Positions 22,517-34,300 of a stretch of 64,000 nucleotides of DNA are shown piece by piece. The DNA lies in assembly GCA_964017185.1 (NCBI GenBank), contig OZ024871.1:27876488-27940487 (forward strand). The letters are read 5' to 3'. The notes beneath the pieces are model-generated. The model was given only the letters and a program-made list of their open reading frames with translations. It was not told the DNA's origin and ran no database searches. Both the position numbers and the translations under genes were made by a program. Position 1 is the first letter of the stretch. The number at the start of each line of letters is the position of its first letter. Source of the stretch: Rugalucina vietnamica (Eukaryota > Mollusca > Bivalvia > Lucinida > Lucinidae).

Positions 22517-25500
22517 GTAACGATGGCACATATCCCGATGTTGTTTACTTGGCTGGTGTTAAATTTCAACGCATGTAGGATGTCACGACATCCCAATGCT
22601 TATTAATGCTGATTGAAGTCCCATAAAATAGGGGATAGCCTCTCGACTGAACAAACAAATAAACATACTTCATAAACACTCAAGATCGCTGATACATGTT
22701 GACCCGCTTTCTATAACACTAGGCCCAGTCACATGATTGCAGTTCTTATAACTTGAAGTGGTGTGCAGTTTATAAACTTACAATTTCATGATTTATGTTA
22801 TTTTATAGGTGCAAATGTTTGTTTTGTTGTGCGAGTGGTGACGACAGGTCAACAAGTGTCTTTACGACTTTGGCTGAGCTAAGTGCGGACTACTTCAAGG
22901 TACTTCACTCACTCACAGCCCGGACTCGTAGTCGGCTGTTTTCTTGCAGTGTCTTCCTGTAATGTGCACCGAATTATCAATTTAAGGATGTTCGCTGCCA
23001 ATGAAAAAGTATTCAAACTTTTTTTCTAACCACTCTTTTTTTGATTCCAAAATACAACAGAAGACATTTGAAAGCAAAATAAATATAGGGTAGTGTGCAT
23101 TTTTTCAAGCTACAGGCCTCTGAATGAGACCTCTGAGCATCATGTTTTAAATTTAGTAAAATCAATTTAATTTTTAATTCTTTGAAACAAACCTCTCTTG
23201 AACAAAAATACATCTAGAATGCTTTCAAAAGTCATAATATTTATGTAACGCAGACTATTTTGGACCAAACGCATAGACCAAATTGCAACTGGAAGTGGAT
23301 GACAAATTTTTACGAGTATTTTTCCAACCCTACCCCCATACTTGGATAGTCGGAAAAATCAATATTTTGAAATGTGCCAAACCCATATTTGTTTATTCAA
23401 ACTTTTCCTTGTATTTTCACACAACATAGAACTTTGTCATATTGTTCGAATAAAAGAAAGAAACATATAGGGTAGTGTGCATATAAGAGAGAACCAACAA
23501 CTTGAAAATCACCATTTTCAGCCTTTTTTCAGCTGTTTTGTTTCTTTAAGCCCATTTCATAAAACCACCTAAGATTTTAAAACCAGCACACCAAAGACAC
23601 AAAGGCTGACTTAGAAGACCATATACACATATACTGCAGCTAAAATAAACAAAGAAATAGTGCGATTAATTTGAAAATGTGTAATATTCAAGTTTAATCT
23701 ACCCTACCCCCTAAATTTCACTGACAACTAAATTTTTCTGAAAAGTTGCAGAAAATGGGGTGAAAAAATGAAGTTTCTTAGATTGACAATTTTCATGGCT
23801 CGTTCAATGCATATCATCATTATGTATCCAAATATAAAATATTGGGAAAATATCTGCAACAGTTTACGAGATATTCAACAAAAGAAAACCCGGATTAAGT
23901 TCCGAAATGTCAAATGTTAGCAGCGAACATCCTTAAGATTAAACATGTACATATCATACATAAAATACTTAAAAATGTGACATTGGAATTTTTTTCGGTA
24001 TTATGGTAATAAATAAAAATCCACAATGGTGTAATGTTACCTTTTTTTCTTTTACGCACAATGAAACCCAATAGGCGGAATCACGAGGAGGATACCACCT
24101 ATGTTTACGATTTAGGATATCCTTTTACTTATATATAGTAATTGAGATCAGTGTTCTTTGGCAGGGACATATGACCCCTTAACTCATTTAAGCCTGACGT
24201 CCCTTTTATGGGACATAGGCAAACAGAATAGCCCCAGATGTGACGCCACAGAACGCGGCGTCCCATCTGGGGCTATTCTGTTTGCTAAGAGACTTTTCAT
24301 TGAAGAATTGAATAAAAATTTAAAAATCACCCCTGACGCCCCTAAAATAAAAGTGGACTGACCCAAATGATAATGATGGGAAAATCCATTCGTCAAATAT
24401 GTGTTAACCATCTCCTTAGACTAACGGTGCGCTAAACAACGCCCCGAGGTCTATATGATCCTTTATTATATAGCTATAAATATCAAAAGATGAAAATGTA
24501 GGGATAAAAGCCGAGTAACAAGTGTGCAGATATCAGACGATATCTGCACACTTACTTGATATTGCACACTTTGTTAAATGCGAAAATTTCATTTTATGAT
24601 ACATTGCCAAATTCTTGACTCGATTGTTATCGTGCAAAATTGTGAAATTGTGACGTCAACTCTTATGACGTCATCTTCATCTGACGTCGCGTGGAAAATG
24701 ACGTCATACCGGCCGAAACGTCAGCTGAAGTTTGTCACTTTCAGATTTAAGTAATTTTAGCCTAAAAAAGTCAACAAAATGTCAGCAATATTGATTCAAT
24801 TGCAAAATTTGCTCCCGAAAAGTAACAGTGCAAAAATGATATCATTTGATATTGCACTAGTGCAAAAATGATATCACTTATAAATATTATCGCGGCCTTC
24901 GTGTAGATAGTTCAATTTTGAAAGGCTAACTCTCAACAAAATATCAAATATGAGAAGCAGATATTTATAGCTATATAATAAAAGGGTTATCGCACTGATA
25001 TCGGTGAATATTGTCCCTCGTTGGGATATCTACGGACGCTCGCAAGCTCGCGTCCTTCGATATCCCAACTCGGGACAATATTCACCGATATCAGTGCAAT
25101 AACCCTATATTATTATATGGCAAGTGATGAAATATAGAGAAATATGTATTGAATATAACCAATATTTGAAAAAGTTATATTTTCACATGTGAAAATATAA
25201 GATTTGGAAATACGCAAATTACGATTCCACCGTTTCATTTCTAATTTATACATAACTAAATTTTATAATCTATGCTATTGTTGACGCAATGAACGTTCAC
25301 ACACAATATCGACGTAATGACGTGACGTAATGACGTCATTTAAGATTTTGACGTCATACGCTTTAGCGCGCAACGTTACAATGACTACATGCAATATAAT
25401 AAAAAGAAAATTCAAGTTTTTGTCGTGAATATGACTTATTTCATCTCGTGAAGTGAAAAATTATATATTTCATTCGTGCCTTCGGCACTCATGAAATATA

Positions 25501-25871
25501 AGAATTTTTCACTTCACTCAATGAAATAAAACTCATATTCACTCAAAAAAAACTTGAATATCCTCTATATAATGATCCTATATGTAAAATATACATTCAC
25601 TTAGACTACATCTTTCATCTGATAATATTTCCCCGCCAGGGTGTTGACCTTGTGCCGACGGACGTTGTGGCAGGGCTGATCTTGGTCAGTCAGGCACAGA
25701 AAAAGAAGAGGGAACAGTTGAACCAGGTTGTGATTGGCAGGTATGTTAATCCTGAGTTCGAATCCCGTCAGTGGGTGTTTTTCAAGCTTCGAATTTCTAT
25801 TGATGGATCACAGGAAAGATTAATTTAAGTGCAGTTGATCATCATCATCATCATTGTCGTCGTCGTCGTCG

Positions 25872-25904
<33 letters not shown>

Positions 25905-28900
25905 GTGTGCATATTGTTTTATTGATAAAATTACGCTATATGCAACATTTTAAGTCAATATTATTAAAAATAAGAAAAATATGGTCAATCAAAAAGTGTA
26001 AGTATACTTTTTTTCTCTCTGAGTATATTGATTTTTATAACGCAACAACCCTACATATCGGCCTAATAAAGGTGGGTTCATAAATAGAAGCTTTATTTAG
26101 CTACTGACCGAATAAAGGCCATCTCTACTGACCAAATAAAGACCGCGTTGCAATTTTGATTAACGCAACAAAAAGGAGCGCGCCAGTGACGTCAAATTTA
26201 GCCACGTTTTGTGACGTCAGTCTCCGCCATTGTTATGCAACGTTACGTAGATGAAACAATTGACAAGAAAAAAATAAATTATCAACAAAATGCACTGCTA
26301 TGGTGGCGAATTTTGAGGATTCGTTCTGCGGAGTGATTGCTGAGCTGTTGACTAAATAAACAAAATGGCGGAAAGCAAATCTCCTCACATCGGGTGAGTT
26401 TTTTCGCGAAATTTGTCTGTTTTCGTTGCATTATAAAGTGAATAACTACCCCGTGACCAAAAATAAACCGATTTATCATGCTCGGACCGTAAGCAGATGA
26501 AAGGGCTCGCTGAAAGCTCGCCCTTTCATCTGCTTACTAATCCTCACATGATAAATCGGTTTATTTTTGGTCACGGGGTAGTTATTTACTATATAAGAAG
26601 TCGTCCATTGTTTTACGTAGTCAAAATGTTTAATATCATTTTGTTTTGGGTTAAATTGCGATTCTAAGATACTCCGCGTCATGAGAAAATCAACAATTTG
26701 GTTTCCGAACAGGTCCGACACAAACCGAGCTGTACAAATAGAGGCTGGAAATTTTGGATTTAGAAAGGAGAGGAATTGTACTATCCGTATAGCGAAAACA
26801 AAGGCGCAGATCAGCTTCGCAATTACTGCGAAGCTGATCAGCGCCTTTGGTTTCGCATATGCAGATTGTTGGTTTTCTCATGATGCGGCTCAAATTGTTC
26901 ATATCGTGTTTCAGGACCCTTGATCCAGACCTCGTGAAACAGCCAATCATAGAAGTAACGTGTGATTTCCCGGTGCACCCTAAAGATTGGATGACATTAG
27001 ACAGAATGAGTCATTATCTGAAATTCGCTCTTGGGAGCTACGGTTGGCCTTTCTATGTCACTTTGACAAACCCGGTCCTGGGCGCATGTAGTTTGTGTAC
27101 AGCGTGTAGGTAAAGTACATTCTAACACACCTCGCCTATATAGCCAATGGTAAAAAAAACGTGTTATATTGTGCAACAATTTCACTGGGCGAATAAGCGT
27201 GACGTTACTTTGCGGCATTTGTGACGTAAGCTATCCCACAAAGCAGCGTTAGACGGTGAAACGTCGTTTTAGCGCACAACAAACGTAATAAGTGTGTGTA
27301 AATACCAGCATTACAGTCAAATATTTGGCGGGATATCTGCAATGCAATGGCGGAAAGCTGAACGATATCGACGGTTTCAGCAACATTTATTCCGTTTATT
27401 GTGTGTTAGAATCGAAATAGATCAGCTCAAGTGCGTGAATTGTTGAGTAATAATTCACTGTTTGTCGGTCAGTTGTAAGAAGATAAATCACTCGCGCTAC
27501 GCGCTCGTGATTTGATCTTCTTTACAACTGACCTCCAAACAGTGAATTATTACTCAACAATTCACTGCTAGAGCTGATCTATTTCTTAATTGGGTCCATA
27601 AAAGCAGACCGTGTTATAATAGAAACCGCGTTATAATGAGGGTACATAATAGACATATAGCGAAATATGGGAGCCATGACATGGTCGTGTTATATTGTGA
27701 GGGAGGCGCGTTATAATGAGGTTAAAGTCTAGTTCTTGTCTCTGCGAACGCACTTGGGCTTGCTTCCCTTTACATTCCCTTTACATTCCAACACCAGTTT
27801 TAGTCAGAGTTGTTACTTCTTGACAATCATTCAGACTACCTCGGTCAGTAGTAATGGTTGGCACTACATGCATACATGTAGCTCCATTTTCATAGAAAGT
27901 GTCATCCATCATTACGTCGGTATCTTTACTGAAACACATTGGCAACCAGTGACTAGGCGACGTATTGGTAACGTCGAGGATACCGTAATTGCAAGGTTCT
28001 TTGTTCTGTAGATGACGCTTGAATATGAAAAAAAAATATTAAAAAAACCGAAGTTTTTGTTAGTAGATTTTGTTTAGACCAGACTTGTCTAGAACTAAAC
28101 GCATAACAAACTCATTATTTTCAATATTTCAAATATCATTTGAGCCTGTGCGTGAGAAAACCAACAATTTGGGGTTCCGACCAGCTCTGACACAAACTGG
28201 GCTGTACAGTCACAGAAGATGGTTAGAGGCTGGAAATTTTGGATTTAGAAAGTAGAGGAATTGTACTATCCTTGTAATGAAAACAAAGGCGCTGATCAGC
28301 TTCGCAGTTACTGCGAAGCTGGTCTGCGCCTTTGTTTTCGACTATGCAGATAGTTGGTTTTCCGATGCGGCGGCTCATTTACACAGCTCTGCATAAGTTA
28401 TGGGACATAGGCAAACATAATAGTCCCAGATGTGACACCGCACAACGCGGCGTCCCATCTGGGGCTATTCTGTTTGCTTAAAGAACTTTCATCGAAAAAT
28501 TGAATAAAATTTAAAAATCACACCTGATGCCCCTAAGAACTGAAGTGGACTCACCCAAATGATAATGATGGGAAAATCCATTCAAATATAGGTTTAAATG
28601 TTGTACAATTTCAGATGTTTTTCGTGTTTGAAGTCCGACCAGATCAACCTTGACAACTGTTGCCAGTGTAATACAGCAGCTTTCAAGAAAACTACGGGAC
28701 TCTCCCATGATGATATTGTATATGCTAGTTTTAAAAATGATGTAAGTGATAGTCTTTTAGTAACAAGAATTTGTGCTGCTTTTTCTATTATAAGATATGG
28801 CATTTTTCTGAGTTTTAAATAATAATAGAGGAGACTATAATAACACTTCTGTTCTGACATATAACATAACAACATTACAAATCAAAAATACTTTAACATA

Positions 28901-31272
28901 ACTAAAAAGAACATCTCCGATCCAAAATGGACACTCAGCTTCTTTTATAGAAGCACGAAAAGAAACTAATTGAGCCGCATCGTGAGAAAACGGGATTTTT
29001 GCCTATGCGAAAACAAAGGCGCAGATCAGCTTCGCAGTAACTGCGAAGCTGATCAGCGCCTTTGTTTTCGCTACACGGATAGTAAAATGTCTCTTCTTCT
29101 TAAATACGAAATTTCAAACTTGTAGCCTGCTTCTGTACAGGTCGGTTTGAGTCAGACCTGGTCGGAAACCCCGAAGACCGGTTTTCTCGCGTCGCGGCTC
29201 ATAGGCAAATTACGCTAGACTTTAAAAGAAACTATTTTCAGGTGAAGTGAATTGAATTTCCTATCGTCACAATAACTATTTTCAGGTGAAGTGAATTGAA
29301 TTTCCTATCGTCACAATACGATATTGTTTTTAATTTTCTCTTTCGTTTCAGATTTATGAAATCCCATTTTATGTTGTGATAGACAGAACATATAAAACAG
29401 TTGTTATAGCCATAAGGGGTACCCTCTCACTGCAGGTGACTCAGTTGCTTCTTTATTAACTCATGAAAACATGTCCGTGTAATATATACCCCTTATACCC
29501 CACTTTTATATAGTAAAACTGGGGTTTGCAGTGGTATACCTATCTTCTTAGTTTTGCTCCAAAACATAGATTGTGGGTACTCGTTAGAACCGCCTCGCCG
29601 AGGCGGTTCTAACGTGTACCCACAATCTATGTTTTGAGCATAAATAAGAAAAATATCAAAAATTTTCTGATGAAATTTTCAATTTTTACAGGTGAAAAAA
29701 GTCTGTGTATATTGCATGGGCGTGTTTTCGTAATGAATAGTCACATTTTGACCACTAAATCCTAAGACTCAACTGCACTGGTCCCCATGTAATTTTTCTC
29801 GTTCATCAATCGCGCCCAATGATAAAACCGCAAAAATTGTCAGAACGTTCTGACATGTATAGCCCTTTTAGATGTTAAGTTGGTACGAGCTCATCTACTT
29901 GAACAGATTAAAATTACTTCGGAGCTACTATCTAATAAGCTAGATGAAACTGAAAAAAAATCATCAGCCACTGCAAACTTGTAAATTCTGTATGTTTTCT
30001 AACACACGTTTTCAAATATTGTTTCCCGATTTTGCACAGAAAAACAAGAAATGTTAATATAAAGCTTGTTTGTTCAGAGAAACTCGAATTTCATTAATTT
30101 TCCTTGGAGATAGTGTCTCTGGAACTAATTTTTGCATTCGCTTCCCTTTTGCAATCAGCAACTAGAAAGCATTCCGCCAAGTTTTTATAATTAATCAAAC
30201 ATGTACGTGCACGTTTTGTTCTTCAAATCTGTGTGGGCGACACAAAAAGATGCATTTGACATGCAGATGCAAAGGCACAGATCCACTGCTGGTTTATCCC
30301 GTCTTTTGTCCTTCCTGTACTTTGCTTTCGAACATACATGTACGTATATACCGTGTATGACGTATTTTATGGTTGTACCGTCCATTTTGTCCAAATTAAA
30401 GGGCCTGTCTGAAGCCCCGGCATGCTACGAGTTGGTACGAGTTATAAGTCGTCGCTTGTCGCGCGAGTTGCCAGGAGTTATTTTGAAAAAGTTTAAACAC
30501 ACCTTCACGAGTTGAAGCTACGGGTTAGCGCAAATCATAACTCGCCGCTTTACTTGTCGCGCGCCCGGATTTGCCACGAGTTATAATGCCATACGAGTTC
30601 TACACGACATCTCTACGATATCTCGCGGATACTCATAGGAATGTCGTAGTAAACTCTTGAGATGTCGTAGGAACTCGTGAGAAGTCGCCTTCAATGTCGT
30701 AGCAACTCGTAGGTAACTCGTAGGCAACTCGCCATGTTTGACAAGAGTCTCAAGACGCTGAGAACGACATCCCACGACATTACTACGAGTTCTGTACGAT
30801 AAGCTATGAGATCAATACAAGTTATGCTCCGCCCACGCCCCGCCTACTTTAAGACGGCGAGTTGCTACGACTTACTACGAGAAATTTAAACCGTTTAAAA
30901 TTCTCGTAGCCTTTCCACGACATGCTATGAGTTGGGAAGACTTGTGTACGACAACCGGCGACATGTTCTCTACGAGTTGCTACGAGCACCAAAAAGTGGG
31001 CGGAGATTAACTCGTAGGTCCAGCTCGTGTGTGACAGGGGCCTAAGACCCCCCCCCCCCCCACACGACATGACCCCTACATGTAATGGCTTTTCCAGGAT
31101 GTTATAACTGATCTAGTCATAGAGAGAGGAGAGCTTAACATTCCTGGGTTCCCCAAGGCTTGTGCACACAACGGAATTCTACAAAGTGCTATTTACTTGA
31201 AAAAGGTTCTGGAAGAAGAAAAACTAATTGAGAACGCGTTATCCAGAGCAGAGGTAATTTTGCTGTATAGAT

Positions 31273-31314
<42 letters not shown>

Positions 31315-34300
31315 CGAGGGGGGGGGGTATTTTGTGTTAACTGAGACAAGAATTGTAGAATACATTGAGCATAAACAGCAAAAATAATAAAAATCAGTTA
31401 AAATAACAGTTGTTTTTCTATAAGGGTCATAGTTTCCGTAAAGGCATAGCATCCCTCGCAATACCATGTCAGATTAAATCCAACCTCTTGCACATTATTT
31501 ATCATTGATGTTATGTTTACAATTTGGAAGCTGCTCTTCATTTATTTACATCATGAAAACATGTCCGTGCAATGAATACCCCCTTAAACCCCACTTTTAT
31601 ATAGAAAAACTGGGGTTCGCAGGGGTATACCTATTTTTCTTATTTTTGCTCCAAAACATAGATTGTGGGTACTCGTTAGAACCGCCTCGCGGTTCTAACG
31701 TGTACCCACAATCTATGTTTTGAGCAAAAATAAGAAAAATATCCAAATTTTTCTGCAGAAAATTTTCAATTTTCAAAGCTCAAAAAATTCTTTGTATAGT
31801 GCATGGGCAAGTTTTCGTAATGAACTATTAGGAAGTATTCGGAAGTAGGAACCTAAAAGTTGCCCAGTAGGTATACAGTTTCATTATTCCATGTGCCAGT
31901 AGCAATTGATAGCCAAGATTCCATCTCAGAGAGAGCTACGTTATCACACCCTAAAACAATAGAGCCGCCTCATGGGAAAACCAACAATCTGCCTAGGCGA
32001 AAACAAAGGCGCAGATCAGCTTCGCAGTAACTGCGAAGCTGATCAGCGCCTTTGTTTTCGCTACTGGGATAGTACAGGTCCTCTTCTACTTAAATCAGAA
32101 ATTTTAAGATTCTAGCTCTTTTCTGTGCTTGTACAGGCCGGTTTATGTCGGACCTGTTCGGAAACCACATTGTTGGTTTTCCCACGAGGCGGCTCAATAG
32201 CTTTCTTTTGTTCAATCACAGTTTTGTTTCAGGGGGCTAAGATAGTTATAACGGGCCACAGTTTAGGCGCTGGAGCAGCAGCGTTACTAGCCATTCTCCT
32301 CAAGCCACAGTATCCTGATCTCACGTGCTTCGCATTCGCTCCCCCTGGGGAACTTGTAAGGTAAACATTTACACTCAAAACATACTGAGAGTATTTAGGA
32401 GGGCTATTTGATCCATTTTATTGTAAAGATTTCAAAGACTGATGTTCAAACCCGGCCATTATTCCTTTAGTTAGTCTGGCTGTCCTTGAGTAGTTGTTGT
32501 AACATTATAGGGAATGACATTGAAATAATAGAGGTTTAATTTGTTGCCAGTAAACGATACTGAAAAGTGCCATTACACTGTAATTTACTAGTTTTTAAGT
32601 AAATTGCTCAAAAATATCAGATGTAAGTTGAAGTAAAAATGCTACTCTACAACTCTGTCAATTTCCCAAGAAATGTGAATGAATGTCCGATTTCAGTCCC
32701 GATGTGAGTGAGTATAGTGGAGATTTGTAGCATTCTGTACTGACAGCATAACTTGATAGGACATGTTTTTGGTGAAAAGCTGAAAACTATGCATTTATGT
32801 TGTAAACTAAACGTAGAACTGTTTCCATGTTCACCCCCTAAAAAGTGATTATATGCGTTCAATTTCAGCCCCGATGTGAGTGAGTATTGTCGAGATTTCG
32901 TGTGTACTGTAGCGCTCGGTGATGACATCATAACTCGACAGGGCATGCTGATGATGGATGATCTAAAAATGCAGATATTGGAAGCTATTAAAGATTGCCA
33001 GGTCCCAAAGGTAATAATTTTGGAATATAAAAAAGCAAAACCATCACCACGAAACTAAAACTCAGTTCTTATAAAGCCCTTAAACTTCTTTAAGCAAATT
33101 AGATGCATAATGTACCAGTCATTTTTATCCCCGGTTCCCCTAGGGCTGGGGGATATCGTGGGCTTTTATCTTTTCGATTTTCAAAGCCCTGCAACAAGCC
33201 CAGCACTGCGGGGCCAGTGGGCCTCCGCCCATTTGGGCTTCCAAGCTTAACGCTACTGACTGACCAGCCAATTACTGGTTACCTGGTGAGGTCTGAGCCT
33301 GTCCAGGTAAAGTGGTTCAAGTCAAACCATCCATACATATAAGCCGTAGAGGCTTACTTGGGTGGTTATATTTGAAGCACTATCTGGAAGTCATGACATC
33401 CTGCCTTTTGGGTAAAAGTCCCATAAAATGGAGTCAACGTCCCGACATGACCATAGATGTTGACTGGGACGTTAACATCAACACAAACAAATAAACAAAC
33501 AAACAAACAAAAACTGCGGAGCCAGAATGTTAAAAGCTCCGGCTCCCAGGAGGCTGACGATAATGTGGAACAACAGCTGGAATTTGTTCTGATGAAACTG
33601 AAATATGAGAGAGGGATTGAATTTCTGCGTGTAAATGAACAGGTACATTTGCAAATTAAATAAGGGCCATAAAAGTAATTTTAAATCAGTACAACATGAT
33701 TTCCTTTCTTTTTGTTTCAGTATAAAATTTTGGCAAGCGGTTGTCTACATGTGTGTTGTGGTTTAAAGTCCTCAGTTAATGAAGATATTCCCGATTCAGG
33801 GAATACAACTGGGACACCAACGAATGATGAATCATCCAAGAATCAAAATGATTACCGATCAAGTTTGTTGGTAAGGACTGCACTTAACCCCTTTCTCACA
33901 AATGGATTTGCCTATGATTTTTATTTTGTTGTGCCTGTGTTCTTTTTATGGGCACAAAAAGTGATTGTAAGTTTTATACTATTTTCGATGAAAATCTTCT
34001 GAGCAGACAATCTAGTGCAATATACTGCATGCTGCGACATCGCTTTTTGCGGCGTCACATATAGGGCAGTAATGTTTTGCCTATGTCACACAAAAAGGAC
34101 ATCAGGCTTATGTAGTTTAACTAAAGAGTAATGTCATGTCAGTTCTTCTTTTAGTACCCATTTGATGGATTTCTCTGCAGCTTGTCATGCTTTTAATGAT
34201 ACTCGTAAAATACATTTAATGCCATATATACTGTATGTTTAGAGGGTAAATCGATGCTTAAAGGGTAACTATGCATTGATTACTGTATGGTTTATGGCTT

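Noticed and set aside
24158-24411. Overlapping frames on both strands around 24.2-24.4 kb
   Set aside because: They read through the palindrome of a D MITE. The same frames recur in every D copy.
26365-26395. ATGGCGGAAAGC followed by a GTGAGT donor, resembling a first coding exon downstream of a CRE-like site
   Set aside because: The same ATGGCGGAAAGC occurs at 27347 in another hairpin element (P4), so it is part of repeat bodies inside a lipase intron rather than a promoter-exon pair.
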